Source of the DNA: Pelorhabdus rhamnosifermentans
Lineage (GTDB): Bacteria > Bacillota > Negativicutes > UMGS1260
DNA: 64,000 bases
Assembly: GCF_018835585.1 (NCBI RefSeq)
Contig: NZ_JAHGVE010000011.1
Coordinates: 1 to 64,000 of the forward strand
Direction of reading: 5' to 3'
The notes beneath the pieces are model-generated. The model saw nothing but the letters and a program-made list of their open reading frames with translations, was not told where the DNA came from and did not search any database. This document shows, one piece after another, positions 55,074 through 62,433 of this stretch (position 1 is the stretch's first letter; every line of letters begins with the position of its first letter). The position numbers and the translations under genes were made by a program.

Positions 55074-56386
55074 TGGGCTTTTAAACGTATTCGATCGATT
55101 TTTCCGTTACTATTCATTGGTATTTCATCAACAAAGATAATCTGTTGTGGACAGCAAGACGAGAGCATTTTTTGTCGACAATAATCCAAAATGTCGGCTG
55201 CTAACAAAGTGGGCTTCTTTTTTACAATCCAGGCACAGACTTTTTGTCCTCGCATGGGATCAGTTATTCCACCTACAACGGCTTCGTCAATTCCCGGACA
55301 GCGGCGTAAAATGTTTTCTAGTTGCTCAGGAATGATTTTTATTCCGCCGCTATTGATGATACCGCTTTTTCTTCCCAATAAATATAAGTAACCTTCCTTG
55401 TCGATTTTACCTAGATCACCTACAGTAGACTTAGGACTATATTCGGGAGCTAAGTAAGGACTTTCTGCCCAAATCGTGTCTTGCTCAATAGTCAGGGTAA
55501 CGCCTGGAAAGGCTTTACCGACTGATTCAGGATGACTTAACAGGTCTTTTGTTGCGGAATAGCTGACATGACCCAGTTCACTTGCCCCATAATATTCACA
55601 AATATTTGCTTGAGGAAAAGCTTTTACGAGGTTTTGGACGGTTTGTCCATCTATTTTGGCTCCGGCAGTGACGAGCGATGTTATCTGATTAAGGGGCGCG
55701 TCGATTACTTTCAATAACAGGCGGTAGTGAGCAGGAACCATAAACATCGCACTGACCTGATGTTGTTTTATTTCTCTCACCCATGTTCGGGGCAGGTGAT
55801 TGCTGGCCATTACGACGGTACCACCTTCAGCAAGGAGATGAAGGCAAGCATTTAGATTAGCTGTGTACGCCAATGATCCTGCCAAATAGATCGTATCTTT
55901 AGGGCTGATATGGAAGACTATACTTTGACTAGGGAAAGCGTTTGTCCAGCTTTGATGGCTTCGCCAGATCAGCCTTGGTGTGCCTGTACTGCCGGAACTT
56001 AAGGCTCCCAAGAAGATGTCTTCAGGATAAATATCAGGGAGTGTTGCTGTTTTGTTTTTTGACAATTGAAAATTTTCGTCGATAGCAAGAACAATTTTTT
56101 GTTCTTCCATGAGGCTTGTACACACCTCTTGCGATGTTGAGGCGTCTACAAAGATGCAACAGCCACCGGCTTTTACGGTACTTAAGAAATATAGTAACTG
56201 CGAGACAGGGTTTATTTGTTTCACCAGGACTTTATCGCCTTTTTGTATTTTTGTTGCTAAGCGTTGAGCGAGAAGATTCACCTTTTGTATGAGTTCTTGG
56301 TATGTTAGCCGGGTAGTGCCATGAATCAGACACAGCTTCTGGGCCTGACTTTTTCCAAAATGAGTGATGTTGCTATGAATTAACAT
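55070..56386 (-). CDS. Acyl-CoA synthetase / AMP-ligase (YhfT-like)
   Basis: A 438-residue member of the ANL superfamily. Motifs: SSGSTGTPRLIWRSHQSW (phosphate loop), YGASELGHVS, GDLGKIDKEGYLYLLGRKSG (hinge) and the catalytic Lys in MNSNGKIDR. It should activate a carboxylic acid to an acyl-AMP and then a thioester. It is shorter than typical fatty acyl-CoA synthetases (~500+). Start at 56386 is preferred (GAAAGGG); the TTG 18 bases upstream lies within the thiolase end. Gene order bioY-thiolase-ligase matches Bacillus subtilis yhfU-yhfS-yhfT, a BirA-controlled operon. Substrate unknown; pimelate-like or fatty acids are candidates. Confidence 0.87.
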   Translation of the reverse strand: MLIHSNITHFGKSQAQKLCLIHGTTRLTYQELIQKVNLLAQRLATKIQKGDKVLVKQINPVSQLLYFLSTVKAGGCCIFVDASTSQEVCTSLMEEQKIVLAIDENFQLSKNKTATLPDIYPEDIFLGALSSGSTGTPRLIWRSHQSWTNAFPSQSIVFHISPKDTIYLAGSLAYTANLNACLHLLAEGGTVVMASNHLPRTWVREIKQHQVSAMFMVPAHYRLLLKVIDAPLNQITSLVTAGAKIDGQTVQNLVKAFPQANICEYYGASELGHVSYSATKDLLSHPESVGKAFPGVTLTIEQDTIWAESPYLAPEYSPKSTVGDLGKIDKEGYLYLLGRKSGIINSGGIKIIPEQLENILRRCPGIDEAVVGGITDPMRGQKVCAWIVKKKPTLLAADILDYCRQKMLSSCCPQQIIFVDEIPMNSNGKIDRIRLKAQ

Positions 56387-56390
56387 GTTT

Positions 56391-57545
56391 TCAGACCCTT
56401 TCAATCAGCGTTGCTGTTCCCATGCCGCCAACAGCACCAATAGCGGCAATGCCGAAATGTCCCTTTGCTTGTTGCAATGCCTTGAGGAGATGGAGGAGGA
56501 TGATGGCTCCAGAAGCTCCGTAAGGATGACCGTAGGCTAAGGCTCCTCCAAGCCTGTTGGTCTTATTCAGACTAAAGCCGAGTTCTTGACAACAGGCCAG
56601 TATTTTCACGGCAAAGGCCTCATTGATTTCGAGGGCGTCCACGGCTGTCAGAGGCAGGTCCACTTTCTTTAATAATTTTCGAATGGCATATACCGGCCCC
56701 AAGGGAAATAAATTAGGATCACAGCCGCAGTCAGCTATAGCTGTAATCTGCGCTTGCGGTGTTAAGTGATATTTTTTTATGGCTGCGTGAGAGGCAAACA
56801 TGAGGACCGCAGCACCATCATGTTTTAGACAAGTATTGCCGGCAGTGATTTTGCCGCTTTCCTTAAAAACAGGTTTCATTCTTTCCAGTAATTTCAAGCT
56901 CATGTGGTTTCGGATGCATTCATCAGACTTGATGATTTTGTTTGTTGCCGTGAGTGGTATTATTATATCTTTTAGCAAACCCTGTTCTTGCGTTTGTACC
57001 GCTCGTTGATGACTTTCAAGGGCCAATAAATCCATGTCGTGTCTGGAAATAGCCAGTTTTTCGGCCAGGGCTTCCGCCGCTTCTCCTATATCTGGATCGC
57101 CGATTAAAGGGGTAGAAAAGGGAGCTCGTTCATAATAAACAGCTTCTCCTTGAAAACGGGGATCATTGGAATTAAACTGTCGTCGAGGCGCCATACTAGT
57201 ACTTTCGACTCCTCCTGCAATAACAAGCTCGGCAGTACCCGATCGGATTTGGTTTACAGCCAGGTTGATGGCACTGAGTCCTGAGCCACATTGTCCGTCA
57301 ATTGTGAGAGCGGGAATAGCATAGGGCCAGCCAGCTTCAAGTACAGAGACTCTGGCAATATTGCCGCCAGGGCCCACGACGTTGCCAAGGATGACTTGAT
57401 CAATAATTTTTGGTGAGATTTCGTAGCGGTGTATGACTTCATTTAGTACGGTGGCAGCTAATTGTTCAGGAAGAAAGTTTTTTAAGAAGCCGCCTGTTTT
57501 TCCGATCGGTGTCCTCATGCCGCCAATTAAATAGGCCTGATTCAT
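56391..57545 (-). CDS. Thiolase-family protein (YhfS-like) lacking the second catalytic cysteine
   Basis: A 384-residue thiolase. The nucleophile Cys86 (IDGQCGSGLSA), NEAF and the His of GHPYGASGAI are present. The C-terminal motif that normally reads CIGGGxG is AAIGAVGGMGTA here: Gly370 replaces the Cys that acts as general base in acetoacetyl-CoA thiolase. Normal Claisen condensation or thiolysis should be impaired. It overlaps bioY by four bases (ATGA) and is followed by the ligase. A routine annotation would be acetyl-CoA acetyltransferase; the residue change argues for caution. Confidence 0.88.
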   Translation of the reverse strand: MNQAYLIGGMRTPIGKTGGFLKNFLPEQLAATVLNEVIHRYEISPKIIDQVILGNVVGPGGNIARVSVLEAGWPYAIPALTIDGQCGSGLSAINLAVNQIRSGTAELVIAGGVESTSMAPRRQFNSNDPRFQGEAVYYERAPFSTPLIGDPDIGEAAEALAEKLAISRHDMDLLALESHQRAVQTQEQGLLKDIIIPLTATNKIIKSDECIRNHMSLKLLERMKPVFKESGKITAGNTCLKHDGAAVLMFASHAAIKKYHLTPQAQITAIADCGCDPNLFPLGPVYAIRKLLKKVDLPLTAVDALEINEAFAVKILACCQELGFSLNKTNRLGGALAYGHPYGASGAIILLHLLKALQQAKGHFGIAAIGAVGGMGTATLIERV

Positions 57546-58093
57546 GATTGCACCGAAGCATTCTGTAGACGTTTATTTATGGCCGTACCAATGATTGTTG
57601 CGATACCAACTTTAAGTAAATCGCCGGGGATAAAGGGGAGTGCTCCCACCATCAGTGATCTTTGTAAACCCATGGCTGTTACGAAATTTAACCAGGCTAC
57701 ACCGAGTATATAAACAACGAAAATTCCACCGATTAAATTGGCCATAGCGAGACGACCTGTATTATTATTTGTTCCTTTTAATTTGGCAGTCACAATAGCG
57801 CCGATTAAAAAACCGATGAGATATCCGCCGCGGGGTCCGAACAGGACGCCAATCCCGCCTGTTCCACCTGTAAAGACCGGTAAGCCAATGGCTCCCAACA
57901 GTAGAAAGGTCATAACACTGAGCGCAGCTTGTCGCATCGTTAAAATACTTGCTGCTAGCATAATGGCTAAATTTTGACCTGTAATGGGGACAGGACTGAA
58001 AGGCAGCGGAATGATAATAAATCCCATTGCTGCTGTTGCGGCAGCAAAAATAGCAGCATAAATGAAATCAATTAATTTGTTTTTTGTTGGCAT
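57542..58093 (-). CDS. bioY: Biotin ECF transporter S component
   Basis: A 183-residue membrane protein with six hydrophobic segments and the BioY signature: PFSPVPITGQNLAIMLA near residue 31, FLLLGAIGLPVFTGG and FGPRGGYLIGF. It imports biotin, alone or with an ECF module. CTCCTCC on the plus strand is its ribosome site complement. First gene of a four-gene operon in which every junction overlaps or abuts. A BirA-like operator covers its promoter. Confidence 0.95.
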   Translation of the reverse strand: MPTKNKLIDFIYAAIFAAATAAMGFIIIPLPFSPVPITGQNLAIMLAASILTMRQAALSVMTFLLLGAIGLPVFTGGTGGIGVLFGPRGGYLIGFLIGAIVTAKLKGTNNNTGRLAMANLIGGIFVVYILGVAWLNFVTAMGLQRSLMVGALPFIPGDLLKVGIATIIGTAINKRLQNASVQS

Positions 58094-58163
58094 AATGCTC
58101 CTCCAAACATCCTGTAAAACTTTGAATAGTTTTGTCTACAATGAATAAGGTTTAACTGAAAAA

Positions 58164-58218
58164 AGTATAAATCAATGCAAAACGATTGTCAACTTATTTG
58201 TATTTTATAGTTAACTAA
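58164..58218 (-). promoter_or_regulatory. bioY promoter with BirA-type biotin operator
   Basis: On the minus strand TTGACA (58187-58192) and TATACT (58164-58169) are 17 bases apart, a near-consensus promoter. The dyad TTAGTTAACT-N14-AGTTGACAA (58186-58218) resembles the Firmicutes BirA operator (TTGTTAACC and GGTTAACAA half-sites about 14 bases apart), and its proximal half contains the -35 box. BirA with biotinyl-AMP would block the promoter. Confidence 0.75.
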
Positions 58219-58239
58219 AGTTGCAATAAAATTATCATC

Positions 58240-58281
58240 AAAGTCCTACAAGCTTTATCTGGTTTGTAGGACTTTGTTTTG
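58240..58281 (+). terminator. Hairpin terminator ahead of the SbmA/BacA-like gene
   Basis: AAAGTCCTACAA (58240-58251) and TTGTAGGACTTT (58264-58275), perfect 12-bp stem, then GTTTTG. It reads toward the ABC transporter gene and no plus-strand gene ends before it, so it may act as an attenuator in that gene's leader. Confidence 0.6.
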
Positions 58282-58327
58282 TCATGGATATTGGAGGGGC
58301 AAAATATAGAATAAGGAGGTGAATCGG

Positions 58328-60049
58328 ATGAGACGTGGTGTGGTGCTGCGAAAGGGTTGGAAAATGGCCAGTACATATTGGTTCTCTAATGAAAGAGGAT
58401 CAGCATGGTTACTATTATTAAGTGCTATCGGGCTTAACATGGTATTGGTTTATATAACGGTTGAACTTAATTTATGGCAGGGAAATTTTTATCTTGTTAT
58501 ACAGAATGTTAATCAGGGGGGGTTTAGTGATGCCATCGTCAGGTATGGATTATGGGTATTGTTGCTCATTGTCGTGAAAGGATACCAGATTTATTTTCGC
58601 ATGCTTCTTCATATTCATTGGCGTCGTTGGCTGACTGATCGTTACTTATCTCAATGGTTGCAGAATAAGACTTATTATCAGCTTCAGTTAACAAGTTCGA
58701 ATTTTGCGGATAATCCTGATCAGCGCATTAGCGAAGATGTTGATTTATTTGTATCGATTACTCTCAGGCTCACCTTGGATTTATTCAACGATATGATTAC
58801 GATTTGTTCTTTTCTGGTTATATTATGGAATCTATCCAGTGTTGTTTCATTATCATTCGGTACCTTCAACTTTACTATTTATGGTTATCTCGTATGGACA
58901 GCATTGGCTTATGCCATTATAGGTACTTATTGTACCTTTAGATTGGGTCGTCCCCTTGTCAGATTGGATTATGATCAGCAACGTTATGAGGCGGATTTTC
59001 GATTTAGTTTGATGCGGATTCGAGAGAACGCAGAAAGTATTGCTTTGTACGATGGTGAATATCAAGAAAAAGAAAATTGTTTGCAACGTTTTAAATATAT
59101 TTTTGATAATTTTACAAAAATCATCGCAATACGAAAACAATTGATGTGGCTGACGACGGGTTATTCACATATTTCGGTAATTTTCGCTATTGCTATGGCA
59201 TCGCCTCGATATTTTCGCGGACAGATTCATTTAGGGCAAATGTTTCAGATTATTGATGCCTATAATCATGTTCAAACGGGCTTTTCATTTATTATCGATA
59301 GTTTTACCCGGTTGGCACAGTGGCGGGCTGTTATTAATCGGTTGAATAGCTTTCTACTATATATCGACACTGCGCAAATGGAAAAGATGGCTCAAGAAAG
59401 GCAGATGTATAACAAGCATAAAGGAAAATTTTCTATTAGGGATGTCAGTATTTCTCAACCTGACGGTCACAACTTAGTTAGCGGGTTAAACTTTCACATA
59501 ACCTCAGGTGAAAGAATGATCATTACGGGACCATCAGGGTGTGGCAAAAGTACATTATTACGGACTTTTGCTGGTCTGTGGCCTTTTGCAACAGGACGTA
59601 TCGACATACCTTATGAAGGAAGAATCATGTTTGTTCCCCAAAAACCTTATATGCCTATTGATAAATTGCGCAAAATCTTACTTTATTCTGGCAGCAATCG
59701 GCAATTCGAGGATCGAGAGCTTATAGATGCTTTAAAAGACTGTAGGTTAGCACATTTTGCTGATAAATTAGATGAAATCTGTGATTGGGGACAGATTCTT
59801 TCACTGGGTGAACAGCAACGAATTGCATTTGCTCGCATACTATTATTAAAACCAGAGTGGCTTTTTTTAGATGAAGCTACGTCGGCATTAGATGAAGCTA
59901 CTGAAAAGACTGTATATGAAAGAATATCTGAATTTTTGCCTCATACTTCAATTGTGAGTGTAGGACATCGGAAAACAATTTTTCATTATCATAAAAATTG
60001 TTTAGTCTTAGATGGGAGAGGGGGGTGGTGTATAAGAATGCTGGAATAA
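58328..60049 (+). CDS. SbmA/BacA-type ABC transporter, fused permease and ATPase
   Basis: A 573-residue half-transporter. The N-terminal membrane domain (about 25-330) is of the ABC_membrane_2/SbmA-BacA type with motifs FADNPDQRISEDVD and RENAESIALYDGE. The ATPase has Walker A GPSGCGKSTLLR (~401), signature LSLGEQQR (~495) and Walker B WLFLDEATSALDE. ATG 58328 fits AAGGAGGTG; the GTG at 58319 lies in the ribosome site. Relatives include YddA and mycobacterial Rv1819c, which imports B12 and hydrophilic compounds. Its place beside biotin and thiamine genes, and the B12-dependent mutase in the window, make vitamin uptake a fair hypothesis only. Confidence 0.85.
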   Translation: MRRGVVLRKGWKMASTYWFSNERGSAWLLLLSAIGLNMVLVYITVELNLWQGNFYLVIQNVNQGGFSDAIVRYGLWVLLLIVVKGYQIYFRMLLHIHWRRWLTDRYLSQWLQNKTYYQLQLTSSNFADNPDQRISEDVDLFVSITLRLTLDLFNDMITICSFLVILWNLSSVVSLSFGTFNFTIYGYLVWTALAYAIIGTYCTFRLGRPLVRLDYDQQRYEADFRFSLMRIRENAESIALYDGEYQEKENCLQRFKYIFDNFTKIIAIRKQLMWLTTGYSHISVIFAIAMASPRYFRGQIHLGQMFQIIDAYNHVQTGFSFIIDSFTRLAQWRAVINRLNSFLLYIDTAQMEKMAQERQMYNKHKGKFSIRDVSISQPDGHNLVSGLNFHITSGERMIITGPSGCGKSTLLRTFAGLWPFATGRIDIPYEGRIMFVPQKPYMPIDKLRKILLYSGSNRQFEDRELIDALKDCRLAHFADKLDEICDWGQILSLGEQQRIAFARILLLKPEWLFLDEATSALDEATEKTVYERISEFLPHTSIVSVGHRKTIFHYHKNCLVLDGRGGWCIRMLE

Positions 60050-60181
60050 GAGTAGTCTTTAGAAGAGTTTCTATAGGCTGGTAATTGTTGCTATGACCTT
60101 GAGTGTTATTTTTGCTATGTGCTTATTAGTGAAAGGTGAGTCGAATTTTCTATATAGGGTATTGTCGATAACGGAAAAAAC

Positions 60182-60210
60182 TTGACTAAATTTGGCATAA
60201 GTAATATTAT
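60182..60210 (+). promoter_or_regulatory. Promoter of the c-di-GMP riboswitch unit
   Basis: TTGACT (60182-60187), spacer of 17, TATTAT (60205-60210), about 30 bases before the aptamer. Confidence 0.7.
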
Positions 60211-60239
60211 GTAAAAGGAATGTTACAATTTCTAAAATT

Positions 60240-60316
60240 TTATATTGGCAAACTTACTGAAAAGTAGGGACGCAAAACTATGGGTCTAAAGACGGAGTCT
60301 ATGATTGCCAAGTTGC
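60240..60316 (+). promoter_or_regulatory. c-di-GMP-I (GEMM) riboswitch
   Basis: P1 is TTGGCAA (60245-60251) with TTGCCAA (60305-60311). P2 is TACT-GAAA-AGTA with the GNRA tetraloop that docks into P3. The invariant GGGACGCAAA joining segment follows, then P3 with GGGTCTAAAGAC. Order and conserved blocks fit class I c-di-GMP riboswitches. It lies ahead of a gene that both makes and degrades c-di-GMP. Confidence 0.93.
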
Positions 60317-60337
60317 TTATTTCGTAATAAATACATT

Positions 60338-60368
60338 TAGCACCCGCCTATTAGGGGCTATTTTTTTT
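60338..60368 (+). terminator. Expression-platform terminator of the c-di-GMP riboswitch
   Basis: TAGC-A-CCC pairs with GGG-GCTA (one bulged A), then eight T. It lies 22 bases after the aptamer. Whether c-di-GMP binding promotes or prevents it cannot be settled by eye. Confidence 0.75.
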
Positions 60369-60446
60369 ACATCCCATTTTACTGTATGGATTATGACGAT
60401 AATTGTACTCCCTTGGCGACCCAGTTGAGGAAGGTATCTATAATGT

Positions 60447-61994
60447 ATGTTTAGAAACGGCACGAGAATTTATTGTGTTTATGTCATTGTTCTTGGTATT
60501 TTTATTGGGGCGTTGTTTGCTGTAGTGTCACCTGGTATTTATAAACTGAGTGCAATATTATTGTTTGTGCTATTATTCTTTGGTTATAAGAATAGAAAGA
60601 ATTCAATTTCTTACGCCTTTGTGGCTGCTGCACTGTTTCTTCATCATTGTTTGTTGGCTAAAATTGTTTTTGATAAAAGTGTTGACGCTGATAGCCTGAC
60701 TCCTTTTATTATTAATGCTGGATTTTTTTACGCACCGGTGCTTCCTGATCCCATTACACCCGTGCTGGCTGTGCTCACACTTGCATATTATTTCATCAGT
60801 TATAATGGTGGCACGATTTCATTGCTTGTAGGGGGGAAAATATTTACGACTTTTCTTATTACCTCACTTGTGAGCGGCGGTGTGTATTTTTTTCGTCAAT
60901 TGTCTATAGAACGGGAACGATTTTATCAGGCCAATCTTACTGATCCACTTACGGGGTTATATACCTTTACTTATGCTGTCAAAATCGGCCAAGACTTACT
61001 TGATCATGGCAATAAGCTGATTGTCATGATTATGAATATCGATAATTTTAAAAATATCAATGATACATATGGCTATTTTATTGGGAATAAAGTATTGATT
61101 CAATTTGCCGGATATTTGCGAGACGCAGTGTGTCACGAGGCGGTTGTTGCACGTCTGGGTGGCGATGATTTCATTGTCATGATCAAGCAAGATGATGCTA
61201 CTACTTTATCTGTTGATGGATTGATTGATAAGTTAAATAAACGAGAATACATTACAGATTCTGATCTGGATTCAGTGCATTTGGCCTTTTCCTATGGCGT
61301 AGCCATACAAGATAAAGGGACAGTTGTTGATATTCAAGAACTGATTAATGTGGCGGAAAAAGACATTTATTGCAATAAAACGTCTCAGGGGATTGGGGTA
61401 GCTATTTATAATGGAAATGAAATTCTTGATGCGTCTTTTTATGATCTCGTTCATGTACTTGCCCAAAAGGATATGTATACTTATGTCCATTCGTTACATG
61501 TTGCTTGCTATGGTGCATCACTTGCTAAATGTTGGGGCCTTAATAAGAAACAAGTGGCGGAAGTCTTTTTGGCAGGATGGCTGCATGATGTGGGAAAAAT
61601 CGCTATTCCCAATGAAATATTGCGCAAACCAGGTAAATTAACGGAAAAAGAGTACGATTTAATTAAGCGGCATGTTGAATATGGGATGAATATTCTTTTG
61701 TCATTTGATGTCAGTGAAGTGGTTCGTCAAGCCGTTATTACTCATCATGAGCGCTATGACGGTTTGGGCTATCCCTACGGGCGGTCTCAACAGGATATTC
61801 CATTGGCCGGACGTATTTTGGCTATTGCTGATACCTATTCAGCCATGACAGTGAAGCGGGTTTATCGCAGGAAGCTTTCACAGGCTGAGGGATTAACGGA
61901 GTTGAAGCGTCAGGAAGGGCGGCAGTTTGATCCGGAATTAGTGGAAACGTTTATTGATATGTTGACTGAAAAACATTTTCAAGTTCAGACTTAA
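60447..61994 (+). CDS. Membrane GGDEF and HD-GYP protein (c-di-GMP synthesis and breakdown)
   Basis: A 515-residue protein: hydrophobic N-terminal part with about five membrane segments (1-~150), GGDEF domain (~170-320) with ARLGGDDF (~237), and HD-GYP domain (~340-500) with LHDVGKIAIP and HHERYDGLGYPYG. The GGDDF motif keeps catalytic residues, but no RxxD inhibitory site precedes it. The HD-GYP metal residues are complete. Start ATG 60447 follows GAGGAAGG at a long distance (12), so translation may be modest. A c-di-GMP riboswitch in its leader gives a direct feedback loop. Confidence 0.92.
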   Translation: MFRNGTRIYCVYVIVLGIFIGALFAVVSPGIYKLSAILLFVLLFFGYKNRKNSISYAFVAAALFLHHCLLAKIVFDKSVDADSLTPFIINAGFFYAPVLPDPITPVLAVLTLAYYFISYNGGTISLLVGGKIFTTFLITSLVSGGVYFFRQLSIERERFYQANLTDPLTGLYTFTYAVKIGQDLLDHGNKLIVMIMNIDNFKNINDTYGYFIGNKVLIQFAGYLRDAVCHEAVVARLGGDDFIVMIKQDDATTLSVDGLIDKLNKREYITDSDLDSVHLAFSYGVAIQDKGTVVDIQELINVAEKDIYCNKTSQGIGVAIYNGNEILDASFYDLVHVLAQKDMYTYVHSLHVACYGASLAKCWGLNKKQVAEVFLAGWLHDVGKIAIPNEILRKPGKLTEKEYDLIKRHVEYGMNILLSFDVSEVVRQAVITHHERYDGLGYPYGRSQQDIPLAGRILAIADTYSAMTVKRVYRRKLSQAEGLTELKRQEGRQFDPELVETFIDMLTEKHFQVQT

Positions 61995-62030
61995 AAAATC
62001 AGCTCATTCGTTTATTAACATTTTTCGTAA

Positions 62031-62068
62031 CCAAGGCTCATCAATATTGGTGAGCCTTGGTTATTTTT
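62031..62068. terminator. Terminator after the GGDEF/HD-GYP gene
   Basis: CCAAGGCTCA (62031-62040) and TGAGCCTTGG (62051-62060) form a perfect 10-bp stem, then TTATTTTTTA. It may also end the small minus-strand gene that stops at 62068. Confidence 0.9.
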
Positions 62069-62274
62069 TATTCGTACATTAAATAGAGTTGGTAGGCACT
62101 GGATAAGAGGGTATAAACAATGGCTAATACAACGCCGATGGTGCCGATGATCGTTCCTTTATGATAAAAACGAGCGTCTTTTTTTGATTTCCCAATTAAG
62201 TCAAGGATGATGATGGTGAAAATTAACAGCGCCGATATGATTGTGATGGGTAATCCATAGACCATTTCTATCAC
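62068..62274 (-). CDS. Small two-helix membrane protein
   Basis: A 68-residue protein with two hydrophobic segments (about 7-27 and 42-66) separated by a basic loop GKSKKDARFYHKG, so the loop is probably cytoplasmic. GTG start behind GAAGGGATC on the minus strand. I do not recognise the family. Convergent with the c-di-GMP gene and divergent from the sensor kinase. Confidence 0.6.
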   Translation of the reverse strand: MIEMVYGLPITIISALLIFTIIILDLIGKSKKDARFYHKGTIIGTIGVVLAIVYTLLSSAYQLYLMYE

Positions 62275-62433
62275 GATCCCTTCTTATTCATCACTAATAA
62301 ACAAAAAAGTATTGAAATGAAACGATGATTCTGAATATTTCATGGAAAAAAAATCTTTCTAGTTCTATAATAATAAATAGATAAAATAAGGTCAACCATA
62401 TTTTACCATTGAATAGATGGCGAGGTCGGATTT

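Larger units (their letters stand above)
60050..60446 (+). other. Long leader with promoter, c-di-GMP riboswitch and terminator
   Basis: No protein gene. Holds the promoter (60182-60210), riboswitch aptamer (60240-60316) and terminator (60338-60368) annotated separately. About 80 bases lie between the terminator and the start codon. Confidence 0.8.
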
